DNA of 64,000 nt from Siphonodentalium dalli (Eukaryota; Mollusca; Scaphopoda; Gadilida; Siphonodentaliidae). The stretch spans positions 131,287,917-131,351,916 of the forward strand of contig CP136066.1 in NCBI GenBank assembly GCA_032622095.1, written 5' to 3'. How positions within the stretch are numbered: the first letter of the stretch is position 1; the number at the start of each line of letters is the position of its first letter. Position numbers and translations under genes: made by a program. Below are positions 32,367-44,841 of this stretch, in pieces. The notes under the pieces were generated by a model. That model had not been told where the DNA came from and made no database searches. It worked only from the letters and a program-made list of their open reading frames with translations.

Positions 32367-35300
32367 GTTAGCGACAAAACATGCTCGGATCGATACAAGT
32401 CTGATAAAAGCGCCATTTTCCAGTATCTTGTAGGATAGCATCTCTAGTCTAGGAATTTTCTCAAGAACCAACTTTTTGACCGACGTAGAGCCGAAAATTC
32501 AAGATGGTGTCCAAGATGGTCACCGGTTTGACGGTGGCACACCTACTATATTTGCTTCTCGATTTAATATTGATGATTGTGATTCCGATTTATATTCCGA
32601 CTCTGGGTCTAAATAGACTGTCTCGTCCTGCATTTAATATCTTATTGGTGTTACCAAACCACATTGCCATAGTTATAAAGTTTTCCATTGAGTGTGGCCT
32701 CTTACTTTGTGATGGCTAATCGCAAAACTATAGAGCTTGATGATATAGAAAACAATGATGTTTTTGATTTCTTAGAAACCTACCAATCACGTTCAGACGG
32801 ACAAGAGGGCTCGTGCGATAATCCCATAAATGGATTAGTTCCGACTAAATATTTTTTACCCGAGGAATATAATAATATTGTAGCCAGAACAAAAAGTCAA
32901 GTTTCATTGTTTAACTTAAATTGTCAAAGTCTCAATGCCAATTGGGATGCTTTCAACACTTTTATTTACGAACTACAAAATACGAATGACAAATTTGGAG
33001 TCATAGGTCTCACTGAAATATTTCGCACCCCTGATAACATTAATTTCTCATTAGTAGGTTATCATCCTCTCATAAAAAAATGTAGACCCGATGATGATGA
33101 TTCAAGAGGGGGCGTTGTGCTTTTCATTAGAGGTGATTTGAACTTTAAAATTCGGGAAGATTTATCAATTTTTTTGCCTCACGTTTTTGAATCGCTCTTC
33201 ATAGAGATATCCGAACATCATAGAAAGCCGTATATTGTTGGAATTATATACAGACTTAACACTCAGCCAAAGGCTGATATAGATAAATTTATCAAAACAA
33301 TGAAGGAGATAATGACAAAAATTAATTCTGAGCACAAAAAAGGGTTTTTAATGGGTGATTATAATATTGACTTGTTGAAAAGGGAAAAGGCAATTCTCCA
33401 CAGTCATCAACAGTTAGGAACACAATTACAGAGGAGCTTCTGTGAAGATAATGTATCATGTTTTAAACGTATATTGTCTTCGACAAATTATGACTCTGTG
33501 TTACATGCATCTAGTCCTGATGGGTCGTATGACTCATTCATGAATCTGTTTTTAAAAGGTTATGATGTTGCCTTTCCTCTTAGAGTAGTACAATTCAAAC
33601 GAAAACACACAAAACTAAAGCCTTGGATGACCGGTGGGCTCCTTAAATCGTCTTTGCACAAAGATAAATTATATAGAAAGAAATTGAAGAACCCCACAGA
33701 CGGTAATATTGAACTATATGAGGAGTATTGCAGATACTTTAATCGAATTAAAAGATACAGCAAACGGACATACTATGAGAATATTCTGCACTCTTGTAGA
33801 TCTGACATGAAAAAAAATTGGAACATATTACGCGAAGTCATTCAAAAGAGCAATAAGAAACCACAATACCCCCACATTTTTGTGATTGAAGGGAAACCTA
33901 TCCACAATAAACAACAAGTGTCTGAAGAATTTAACAAATTCTTCTCAACAATCGGCGAACGCGAAGCAGATACAATATCGACTAACTCTAATATGGATTT
34001 CTCAAGCTATCTTGGCCAACCTACAATTAGAAGTATGTTCGTGCGGCCCACCACCGTAGAAGAATTGGGTTATATTGTTAACAAAATGAAGAATAAACAA
34101 AGCAAAGATAACCAGGGGATTTCAGCAGGTTTATTGAAACAAATTATTGAGGAAATTTCAATACCTCTATGTCATATAATAAATAATTCATTAGAGACAG
34201 GCATTGTTCCAAAAGAGATGAAAATAGCTAGAGTTATTCCTCTATTTAAATCCAATGAAAGAAATATGATTCAAAATTATCGTCCAATTAGTATTCTTCC
34301 CACATTTTCTAAAATCCTAGAGAAAGTGGTATGTAACAGGTTAGTGGAATTTTTCCATGATAAATTCTATAAAGCACAATATGGCTTCCGGAGAGGCCAT
34401 TCTACAGTTCACCCAATAATCCGACTTCTTAACGACATTGTGATTAATAATGACAAGAAATCAAAAGATTGTACATTAACAACTTTTATTGACTTCTCAA
34501 AAGCTTTCGATACCATAAATCACGATATACTATTATCTAAACTTGAATTTTATGGAGTTCGAGGCAATATAAAACATTGGTTCAAGAGTTATTTAAGAGA
34601 TAGAGTGCAATATGTAGATTTAGACGGTTGTGTATCAAGTGAAATCCATATTACAACTGGTGTCCCTCAGGGATATATCTTAGGCCCTTTACTTTTTCTT
34701 ATCTATGTGAATGACATGCACCGGAGTACATCATTATCCCTTTTATCATTTGCAGATGATACCACTGTATATGCGTCTCGTCATAATTTAGATTTACTTT
34801 TTAAGCGCACAAATATTCAACTTGAATTACTCAATAAATGGTGCAAGGCAAACAAACTGTCATTAAATGCCAAGAAAACCAAATTATTTTATTTCAACCA
34901 ACTGGTGGAAACTATAATTGCACGAAACATACTCTACAGATAAATGGTCAAATAATTGAAAGAATAGGAAGCAACAGTTTTACTGCAAAGAAAAATCCTT
35001 CAAATTCCTTGGTATTCATCTGGACGAAAATTTAACATTCAACAACCACACGGCTTTAATTGCAACAAGAATGTCTAGAGCTCTATATGCAATTAACAGA
35101 GTTAAACACATTCTTCCAGAAAGGAATTTACGACAGTTGTATTACAGTCTAATTCATAGTCACCTAACATATGGCATAGAAATTTGGGGAAATTCGAATA
35201 CGTTTAATAAATTAATAGTATTGCAGAAAAAGGCAATTCGCATTATACATAATAAAATATATAACAGCCACACCGATCCACTTTAAAAAAAAAGTAATAT

Positions 35301-36051
35301 ACTAAAAGCTCACGATCTTTATAAATTACGCACTTATCAATTCATGAACGATTGGTTCTGCAACCAACTACCTATCTCATTTCAGAACACTTATCGCATA
35401 TACCACAACCCAACAATGGTAACAAGACAAAGTGGCAAATTAGGTGGAACAAAATCTAGAACATCCTTCACCGAAAACCTCCCTTACCATATCTTCCCGA
35501 AACTTTAGAAAGAACTAGATACATCTTTACAGTTAGTTTTACCACGTTCCAAATTTAAACGAGACGTATCTGAAGATATCATAAGCATCTATCTTGACAG
35601 TGTTCTTTGTAAAAACCTACATTGTTTCGACTGTTATCCGTTCATGGATGAATCCACTATATATATGTAAGAATTGTTAAGTGAATCCAACGCATGTACG
35701 CCCATTATGTGTGAAGACTACAACTATATCATCAGTCTTATATTATACCAAAATTTATATTATATATCATAATTGAACGATATTTTACTGTATTGCCACT
35801 TAGGCTATGGAAAAAACTAAACCACAAAAGTATCGTTGTCTACACTACTATAGATAAAAAATGTATCACCAATATATGCTGTCATTTGGGTTCAGAGTCG
35901 GAATATAATTATCTAAGTTTGGGAGTGTGCAGGAAGACGACCAGTAGGTCATGCCATCTCCCAGTAATATATACTATATTTTGTTTGATTTTTGTATTAT
36001 ACATTATCATGTTTGTTATATATTACTAAATAAAATTGAATTGAATTGAAT
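32367..36051 (+). mobile_element. Non-LTR retrotransposon (CR1/Jockey-type)
   Basis: Body of a LINE on the plus strand: a possible 5' leader, an endonuclease-RT ORF (32712-35670, see next entry), and a 3' UTR ending in AATAAAATTGAATTGAATTG-type sequence (36027-36050). A short tandem tail of TTGAA units is typical of CR1-like LINEs. The 5' boundary is not defined; the fold-back element ends at 32360. Confidence 0.75.
32712..35670 (+). pseudogene. LINE ORF2: endonuclease and reverse transcriptase, damaged
   Basis: ATG 32712 opens a frame of 743 codons to a stop at 34941-34943. Residues about 50-225 are an apurinic-type endonuclease: NLNCQSL, the GLTE catalytic Glu, RGGV, and MGDYN. The piece that should follow, including the SDH catalytic end, is missing and replaced by about 20 unrelated residues, in frame. 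The reverse transcriptase follows, with NYRPIS, the FIDFSKAFD Asp, GVPQG and the FADD catalytic pair at about 34749-34760, so the RT core looks intact. Two frameshifts (about 34885 and 34980) precede the thumb and C-terminal domain (LTYGIEIWG at 35160-35200), and a homopolymer indel at 35280 and a TAG near 35507 break the rest; the final frame closes at TAA 35668-35670. This element cannot move by itself but is younger than the other LINE pieces here. Confidence 0.8.
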
Positions 36052-36404
36052 ATGGTAAACATAACGAATTCCCCCACATTATCTAATAATGGTGTTTATA
36101 GAATAACAACCGCGACTTTTAGATAAAAAAATGGCCACAATTATTCAAGATGGATGCCAAAATGACGGCCAAAACATGAGAAATATATTTTTTTCCCCTT
36201 ATTTTTTTTATTAAATACTTCACAATTATCGAGATAATATTAGAGAAGATATCAACTATGTGTTCATTATTCGATGGGATAACTTGTGTGGAAGAGTTAT
36301 GCACATTAAAGGTGAAGTAGTTTTGTTAGTTCTGGTAGAAATGTGAGGTAGAATATGTGCTACATAAAATAAATGAATTTATTCTCAGACTCTGTTTCAT
36401 TCTG
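36052..36404. other. Intergenic
   Basis: No gene. One 'ttcaagatggatgccaaaatgacggcc' type module (36145-36175) resembles the units of the fold-back at 27419. Confidence 0.4.
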
Positions 36405-37180
36405 TAAATGCTTAATAAACAACCTTGAATGAAACTGATGTCATCAATTCTATTTGCGACACTACTATATGGTTGGATCAATTGAATACAAATTTATATG
36501 TCGAGATGTTTACAAATAAAAAATCAATTTAGTAGTGGATTTACCATGAAATTAGGAAACACTAAATGACAGACCCCATACTCACCAAACTCAATTTGGT
36601 TCTCAAAAACAAGAACATATGGAAGGTATTCTGCAACATATCTTCATCATCAGGCCTCGTATTCAAATTACCAATACTTAAATTCAGTGTTTGTTTTTTA
36701 TGTCAAATTATACACAAAATGATCGAAGAGTATACTCGAAAGTATATTTGAGTTCGGAATAAGAAATAATATTATTTCCTTGTATCATATAGTGTCCTCA
36801 ATTATTCCTGCAACACAACATGAAACAATCACGCGTATAGCCCAGATTCAATAATATATACATTAGTGTAATGTATTGCATATATATGCATATGTATAAT
36901 TTTGTGTGTTATATTGTTGCTGATATATATTCCAGGGGGCATGTGGTGGGGAAATGGGATCAGTAAATTTGAAAATTATAAATTGAATTGAACAATTCAC
37001 TACTCGCAACCACATCTGCACAACTCCGTACATGGAAGTTTGCTTTTTGAACATTTGCACCTGGAACAAACCGAGTTGCAAACACATTTAATCAATTCGG
37101 TGCATACTCTAGCAACTTCTCTGGTTGTCAACCATACAAGAACAAAAGAATCGTCAATAAATTTCCACCCGAAGGAGTCA

Positions 37181-37826
37181 CACTGGGGGAAAACTGTTTC
37201 ACCAGAACCGATTCTATCATCCTTCCGGTTCCGTCTCTATCAATTAAGTTCAGACTCTTTCGCGGTTTGTTAAAAAATATTAAAAGTTTTGATAGGCTGT
37301 TTATACACTGGATGTCAATACAGAAAGTATTCTCCAATAATAATCGACATATTAGGTCTTTGTACGTGTTTATTGATGATAGTAATGCTCAGATTTTCAG
37401 CCTTATCACATTTAAATTTGGCTGGAACTTGTCAGGTTTTATGATCGAACATTAGGTTATTAATTATAGTGTCCTGGTGTTCGATCACACAATGAGACAT
37501 GTTCCAGCCCAACTAAACGTATCAAGGCCGATAAACTTATCACAAATTGCTGCTTAATTTACGTAGGAAATGCACAAAAACGCATTATGCCTCAAAGTGT
37601 TGCACAAAAATAGCTGATTTCGCATTATCATCAATAAGCTCTAGAAAAGACATAATCTACGGATATTTGTTTATAAAATAGTTCTGTCTTGACATTTAGT
37701 GTATAAATGGCGGTCAAAACTTTGAAAATATTTGTTTTAAATCGCGGAAGAGTCGGGACTTAGTTCGGTAGAGACAGAACCGGAAAGGCGATAGAATCGA
37801 TTCTTGTGTTCAGTTTCCCTCCAGTG
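37181..37826. mobile_element. Transposon nested in fold-back arm
   Basis: Starts CACTGGGGGAAAACTG and ends with the inverse of CACTGGAGGGAAACTG; the TIRs extend about 85 bp ('cgattctatc', 'ttccggttc.gtctcta'). AGTCA is present at both flanks (37176-37180, 37827-37831), while the uninterrupted right arm of the fold-back has the corresponding single copy ('aagaagtcaggtgg', inverse near 39545). So this is a 646-bp insertion with a 5-bp duplication. A 5-bp duplication and CAC start recall Transib, but there is no coding sequence to confirm. The interior has a second hairpin ('gatcgaacattagg' / inverse at 37425-37490). Confidence 0.75.
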
Positions 37827-38428
37827 AGTCAGGTGCTGGGAACTTTGCATCTATTATGGGGCTTACAATCCACATACCAGCCTGATATATACTAGTAGCA
37901 CGATTTCTTTGGTGGTAACTGTTCATGTGCACGGCCTTTGCTGAACATTTAATGTCTATCTTCATTAACTGATGTCAGGTTCGCAGATTTGTCATAAACA
38001 ATCACGACGAAATGCTAAATACACTCATATAGTGGTGATGGAACATCAAGTACCACAAAAGTATTCCTCGTAATTGACATCAAGCATTTTGTTAGCTCTG
38101 GGTAAGCTTTTCAAGCATCCCAAAATATGCGCTTACCATTACCAAAGAAAAAGGAAGTTGAGTCGCATCATGATATCGCATGGAAATGATGGAATATTGG
38201 AAGCACAGTTGAATTTTCTGAGCCCAATTGAATTGTACATATCAACTATGTTGCGGATAACATGGGATTTAGACTTGCAGAAAGACACAGTTTCATATCT
38301 TTGCACTGGAGTAGCATCGCATGCAGATGTCACGACAGCATCACGATAATGTCCTTGTCAATATTCTTGAACAATAATCGATGAATAATGAGTTTGTAGC
38401 ATATGAATGATATGATATATATGTCCGA

Positions 38429-38954
38429 CTAATCTACTGTCAGCTTCATATGTACATCCAAAGAGAATAGGTTCCACATTAGGACCGTGTTATCATCCTC
38501 CGTTACGAAGATGGTTTCCCCTGTTAGGGTTTCCAATTTAAAGAGACATTCATTGACCAATTCAAACAATACGTGCTTGTTGGTGGTATTTCTTAGAAAG
38601 TCATTCCAATTCGGTGGAATGTTTGTGGTAAGCCCCCACATTACATCGAATGTCACAACCATGTTTCTCTCACGTTCCTGTTTTGATACTACCCTCTATT
38701 TACCTGTCCAAAACCAAGTAAATTTTTCTACTATCTGGGAGCTGCATCATAACATATGGAATAAACGTTGTGCTGATATACATTGAGAAGGTATGCCCAA
38801 CTTCAGGTCTCAGTAAGTGTATCAGAGCACCCCCGTCGAACACCTTACACTCGACCTTTGGATTTGATTCTGCAGTGTCTATGTAGTTTGAATCGCATGG
38901 GACCTTCATGCAGATCATGAAATCACATTTATTACCACCCCTCCTTTCACCCAC
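38429..38954 (-). pseudogene. Decayed ORF of a repetitive invertebrate protein family
   Basis: Minus-strand frame 38954-38700 contains KCDFMICMKVPCDSN, then KVFDGGALIHLLRP, then FIPYVMMQL and VLDR, ending in a stop; after a frame break it continues at 38662-38429 with NIPPNWNDFLRNTTNKHVLF and ETIFVTEDD. From memory of the family style, the order 'DGxALxHxLRP..F..Y....F.PY..., then R..S.K..TR..RG, then IPxNWxxFLRxxxNKxxLF' is shared by a multi-copy uncharacterised protein of corals, molluscs and other invertebrates that usually goes on to an EEADTR motif, absent here. Its biochemical role is not known to me. Two or more frame breaks and a missing C-terminus show it is dead. Confidence 0.5.
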
Positions 38955-40035
38955 ACTCGATATAGATGGGGAAACCGCTGGTTTTCGTGTAAGACGAACA
39001 TATACTTCATATGCTACAAACCGATAATTCTTCGATTATTGTTCACACTGTTAACACATATATTATCGTGATCATGTTGGGACATCTGCATGCTCTGCTT
39101 CTCCAATGCAAACATTTGAAACTGTTTGTCTTTCAAGAAGTCTAAATCCCATGTTACCTACAACATAGTTGATATGTGCTATTCAATGGGCTAAAAAAAT
39201 TCAACTGTACTTCCAATATTCCATCCGATATCAGGATGCGACTCAACTTCCCTTTTCCTTGGTAAGGGTAAGTGCAATTTTGGGATGCTTGTAAAGCTTA
39301 GCTCACATAATGCTTGATGCCAATTACCACTATTTGAGAGTATTTAGCGTTTCGTTGTGATTGTTTATGACACATCTGTGAACCTGACCTCAGTTAATGA
39401 AGCTAGACATGAAATGTTCAGCACTTGAACATTTACCACCAACGAGAAACATGCTCTTACAAATGAAAATCGTGCTATATATATCAGGCTGGTATCTGGA
39501 CTGTACTAGTAAGCCCCATAGCAGATGCAAAGTTTCCACCACCTGACTTCTTTGGATGGAAATTGATTGACGGTTCTTTTGTTACTGTATGGATGACAAC
39601 ACAGAAGCAGATAGAGAGTGCACAGAGTTGATTAAATGTGTTTGCAACTCGGTTTGTTCCAGGTGCAAATTTTCAAGAAGCAAACTTCCATGTACGAAGT
39701 TGTGCAGATGTGGTTGTGAGAAGTGAATTGTTCAATTCAGTTTATTAAAACAAGTGCATTTTCAAAGTATTGGTAATTTGAATACGAGGCCCGATTATGA
39801 AGATGTGTTGCAGAATACCATCCATATGTTCCTGTCTTGAGAACCAAATTGAGTTTGACGATTATGGGTTTTGTCATTTGGTGTTTCCTAATTTCGTGGT
39901 AAATCCACTACTAAATTGATTTTTTATTTGTAAAGATCTCGATATTCAAATTTTATTCAATTGATCCAACCATATAGTAGTGTCGCAAATAAAACTGAAG
40001 ACATCAGAGCCATTCGTGGTTCGTTTCTAAGCACA

Positions 40036-41002
40036 CTACTAGGATATATCTGTGTTTTTTTTTAATCCTAAAAATAACTTCATAGATGCGTATTCCCATG
40101 AAATAAGATTAACTTAGGCCTTATATCGTGGTGTGATTATGATATATAACACCCCATACAATCACAAGGGTTAATTCATCAACAGGGTGGGTTCTATAGC
40201 AATTTCGTGTATAAACTAGGTCAATCATATCACACATCAAGGCATGTGAAAAATCATAGATTCACAATGCAAACAGACTACGAACTCACCGACTCAGAAA
40301 TAAAGCCTAAATAAAAAACTTTTAAATGCCATTCCTTTTGAACAAATTATTATAGAATATAAACTACCAACATCAAACTGAAAGTATTCAAAAGTCAAGA
40401 CTGTTTGTTGTTGTCTAGAGGGGGTATTTTACTGAAATTAACCATTATACTATTGACGCTGCATGTGTGCGCAATCCGAGTGAGACTAGTACTATACTAA
40501 GAAGCTTGTCAATTTCATCATGTCCATTTCATTCATAAAAATGTCATCATGTCCATTTCAACGAAACTCGACGAACAACGTCATCATCTAGCTCAAGTTC
40601 ACCATCGACCGAATTTGCGATAACTTGAAGTATCTTCTGCTTTGTTCATAAATACGTGTTTCTTGTCGATTCATGAACATAGAAGGATATCAGATTCACG
40701 TACAATGTATGTACTCGGTAATATTATGATAATTTAAACGCGATATAATAACGTTTGCTTGCATCACGAATTTCGATTTCGATTCCAGTATTGTCCCCAG
40801 CCTAGCCAGAGTGATTGAGATTTTCCCATGGCAGGCGAGATATATATTTTAGGCCACTCCATTGCAAATATTTGACAGTCCATAATGTTATAATTATGTT
40901 CTCAATGAAACGTAAACCGCGGCTACGAATGAACTTCACTGTGCATAATTCCGATAGTAACTCCCCTCAATATGGAACGACGGACATTAAAAGACGCACA
41001 CG
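40036..41002. other. Intergenic
   Basis: No gene or recognised repeat. A partial 24-bp direct repeat ('catcatgtccatttca') occurs at 40517 and 40545. Confidence 0.4.
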
Positions 41003-41665
41003 TTTATTTCAGATTACGACATTAATGCTGTAAGCCCACCCATCTACTGTGCGATAAAATGGCTCACAAAAATTCAAAACAGCATTGTCGTATAGTATTA
41101 GATAATAATTGGTGACGTCACAAACATCAGATATAGTCTTTGGTTCGTTATCATGTAGGTTCAAGTTGTCATTAATACGATCATCTGCAGATAGTACGTT
41201 CTGGGTTGTGGGTTTGTCGAACTTCAGTTCTAAGTGTAATGAGTGGTGTATATCTGAAAACAAAGGACAAAAATCATTCACTCTGAAATTTGACAGTAAT
41301 GATAACATGGGGCATTGTCTGTCATGTAATATATGACACTTCGTTCACTCGAAGTGAGTTTGCCTTCATTCTTGTCTTCGCCACAGCGTCCGTTAAATAC
41401 ATAAAGGTGAGTAACTTTACACAATTTCACAAACTTGTACCACAGCTGTCAACGCGGCCTTTGTCTTTGGATACACGCTTGTCAATTGCGACCTGACGGT
41501 CGTCATCAGTATTTATATAATCAATAACACTTTCATTAAGTTCTCCCTTTGAAAATGTACTTTATTTCATCGGCTATGGAGCGATCTATTTCATCAACAT
41601 TACCAGTTCTTGCGTTACAATCACCTGCCAGTAAGATGGAATAAATTTCCATTGAAGACTATTAC
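41003..41665 (-). pseudogene. LINE fragment, endonuclease C-terminal half
   Basis: On the minus strand, 41650-41620 reads LLAGDCNARTGN (the GDxN catalytic block of apurinic-type endonucleases), followed in shifted frames by DDRQVAIDKRVSKDKG, a VNGR/FNGRCGED block and, at 41308-41240, LLSNFRVNDFCPLFSDIHHSL, which contains the catalytic SDxH. Several stops and shifts. The style matches the LINE family of 21352-22720 and 48380-49457, of which this would be the N-terminal end. Confidence 0.65.
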
Positions 41666-42865
41666 AAATTTAAGTACTCTTATTGAATTTAAGATGAATT
41701 TGAAGTGAGTTGACAAACCTACGAAAAACCTCCCCAATTATTTACGGATGGTCAAAAAAAAACTAAGCATCTTACACTGCAGAATTCGCAACTACTTTTG
41801 TGAACTCAAATCAGATATGTATATATAGAATATATACGGATAGTATGTCTGAACATCAAATGACGAGATACCCATTATTTTATTCCCGTACGAAGCCCCC
41901 ACGCTCCTGTGACCGCTCAAATTCACCCACATGGCGTATGAATTTTAATCACATGTGAATGTGTGAAACTGGATTTGAATTCCCGAAAATGAGTGCCATG
42001 GAAACCGATTTCGGAAAATTATGCGTTTTGTGGCTGTAATTTTGCTATATGACGAGATGTTTACGACATTTTGAATAAAATGTAGTTAGTTTAATTAACT
42101 CATATATGCCTAGCGTCCTTTTTAAAGGACGGCTATCAAAGCCTATCATTCTTGCCTTGATGGATGATAGGCAGTGGAAAATTCCACTATGGAAGGTTCC
42201 AAAATGCTCCCAATGTGAAGTAACGCTAAATTAACAAAGCACCTACAATAGCTGCATTGTGTGCTTGGTAAATTTAGAGTTACTTCCCATTGAGTTCAAG
42301 CGGTCAAATGACACCGAATGTCCTAGAATGTCTGGATAATCAAGCCTGTGACGATAGAATATGCAGCAATAATCTGAGTGAGTGCCAACCAAAAACTTGT
42401 CTGCGCATCTGCGGCTTACAGGGCGCCGCCATTTTGGAACAATGACGTCACGAATCACGGCAGGCAACCCCCACGTGACGACAAAAATAGGTTACATCGT
42501 CTTGGATCCCTCGCTGCGCGATCGGCAGATATTGAAAACTCTTCATTATATGAAGGAAGAATAAAGATATATATGTATTTCTTTAATATTTATTTGAATT
42601 TCGTTGTTTTATTTCCTATTTTGATAGTAGTTATCGCGAATCGCTTAAACATGCTGAACTCGCCATCGCCTAATATGGCTAGCGTGACCTCTGTGCTACG
42701 GTAGAGAAAGGTCAAACTGTCTGCAGTTCTTTCTTTGCGTATATACTATTTCATTGAAAAAGTAACGACGATCTATATACGGTAGTACTGCTATACACAG
42801 TTAGTGTCGAATAGAACAAATGTTTATTCTACCGATGTTCATAAAAAGTAAAACGCCCGGTCGTT
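41666..42865. other. Intergenic
   Basis: No gene recognised. A locally GC-richer patch (42400-42500: ttgtctgcgcatctgcgg, cgccattttggaac, tgacgtcacg) has promoter-like motifs (CRE-type TGACGTCA at 42443) but no gene follows it within view. Confidence 0.35.
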
Positions 42866-42930
42866 GTATAAAACAATGTTATCTCTAATATCTCTATATA
42901 GAGATATTAGAGATAACATTGTTTATACCC
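42866..42930. repeat. Perfect 54-bp palindrome
   Basis: Bases 42871-42924 are a perfect palindrome with no spacer, centred on ctctat|atagag at 42897/42898. One-base gapped extension on both sides (gtataaa / tttatac) gives about 62-64 bp. Confidence 0.95.
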
Positions 42931-43586
42931 CCACCTGTATGTAATCGATCCTTGCGAACTTTTCGACAAGATTGCAACACACCAATTTATATCTAACGTT
43001 TCCTCCTTACTCGCAGAGATATCATCAGAATCGAATCGACGCAATGGCATTTTCCATTTTTTCATCATACATATCATCAACGAAATGATTTAATTACGCC
43101 CCCTTTGCATAAAATATTGGCGATCCTCCCTTGCATTACAAATGTTGACTATCTCAAATAAAATTTAAATGCAGAAGGATAGGACTGACAGCAACCACAA
43201 ATACACCACATATCACCCTGAATAAAATGTAATGTCCGTCATCAACATTGTATTTGTTAAAATGTTAATGGGATAGGGCCGGGTGTAAGGTGTACCCGAT
43301 CCCTCTTGTAATATTATTTTACAATACATATATGTTTAAACAAATAAGTAGCCTGGGTTTGGAACATGCATTGCCAACATTAAAAAACGTCACTGTCATA
43401 ATAAATTAGATCTATTAATAATTACTAAAATTTAATATATCATTGCGATTATGGGAATTGGAGTCAAGCACTTAAAATAGAGAACGTTAAATTTCTAGCA
43501 AAATATACCCGTCCCAAATTCTCAACGGAAGCTCTGTATATTTCGTCACATGCTAAGACCCTGTGTATATCTATATTCCCCCTTTT
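42931..43586. other. Intergenic
   Basis: No gene or recognised repeat. Confidence 0.4.
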
Positions 43587-44841
43587 GGAGAGAATGGTCC
43601 ATTAAGCCTCATAATATGTTTGGGAGATAATGACCCATTACGCATCAGTATATGTTTGGGAGATAATGACCCATTACGCATCAGTATATGTTTGGGAGAT
43701 AATGGCCCATTAAGCATCAGTATATGTTTGGGAGATAATGACCCATTAAGCCTCAGTATGTGTTTGGGAGATTATGACCAATTAAGCCTCAGAATATGTT
43801 TGGGAGATAATGACCCATTAAGCATCAGTATATGTTTGGGAGATAATGACCCATTAAGCATCAGTATATGTTTGGGAGATAATGGCCCATTAAGCATCAG
43901 TATATGTTTGGGAGATAATGACACATTAAGCCTCAGTATGTGTTTGGGAGATTATGACCAATTAAGCTTCAGTATGTGTTTGGGAGATAATGACACATTA
44001 AGCATCAGTATGTGTTTGGGAGATTATGACCAATTAAGCTTCAGTATGTGTTTGGGAGATAATGACACATTAAGCCTCAGTATGTGTTTGGGAGATTATG
44101 ACCAATTAAGCTTCAGTATGTGTTTGGGAGATAATGACACATTAAGCATCAGTATGTGTTTGGGAGATAATGACACATTAAGCATGAGTATATGATTGGG
44201 AGATAATGACCCATTAAGCATCAGTATATGTTTGGGAGAAAATGACCCATTAAGCTTCAGTATATGATTGGGAGATAATGACCCATTAAGCATCAGTATA
44301 TGTTTGGGAGATAATGACCCATTAAGTCTCAGTATATGTTTGGGAGATAATGACCCATTAAGCATCAGTATATGTTTTGGGAGATAATGACCCATTAAGC
44401 ATCAGAATATGTTTGGGAGATTATGACCCATTAAGCCTCAGTATATGCTTGGGAGATAATGACACATTAAGCATCAGTATATGTTTGGGAGATAATGACC
44501 CATTCAGTCTCAGTATATGTTTGGGAGATAATGACCCATTAAGCCTCAGTATATGTTTGGGAGATAATGACCCATTAAGTCTCAGTATATGTTTGGGAGA
44601 TAATGACCCATTAAGCATCAGTATATGTTTTGGGAGATAATGACCCATTAAGTCTCAGTAAATGTTTGGGAGATAATGACCCATTAAGTCTCAGTATATG
44701 TTTGGGAGATAATGACCCATTAAGTCTCAGTATATGTTTGGGAGATAATGACCCATTAAGCCTCAGTATATGTTTGGGAGATAATGACCCATTAAGCATC
44801 AGTATATGTTTGGGAGATAATGACCCATTAAGCACAAGTAG
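43587..44841. repeat. 36-bp minisatellite, about 35 units
   Basis: Unit of 36 bp: 'atatgtttgggagataatga' then 'cccattaagcatcagt'. It is nearly gap-free; two units (near 44375 and 44632) have an extra T that shifts the frame. Variants are structured: 'gataatgacacattaagc' and 'gattatgaccaattaagc' alternate between 43915 and 44165, forming a 72-bp higher-order unit. Because 36 is divisible by 3, both strands have long open frames with 12-residue repeats; there is no other sign of coding. Confidence 0.95.

Larger units (their letters stand above)
36405..40035. mobile_element. Second large fold-back element, 3.6 kb
   Basis: Left arm 36405 to about 38400 pairs with right arm about 38990-40035 in inverse order: 'tttgcgacactactatatgg' (36450) with its inverse near 39970; 'gaacatatggaaggtattct' (36614) near 39820; 'cacatctgcacaactccgta' near 39700; 'gcaaacacatttaatcaa' near 39640; 'tcatgtgcacggcc'-region with 39420; and 'tcgcatcatgatatc'-type text with 39230. 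The left arm is longer because it carries insertions (about 36690-36985 and 37181-37826). The loop holds a decayed ORF (38429-38954). Exact ends and target duplication are unclear. Confidence 0.75.

Noticed and set aside
42378-42704. Possible first exon or promoter at the GC-richer patch with TGACGTCA
   Set aside because: No donor site, no continuing coding sequence and no neighbouring gene could be tied to it.
43587-44841. CRISPR-like array
   Set aside because: The repeats are contiguous without unique spacers, in an animal genome.
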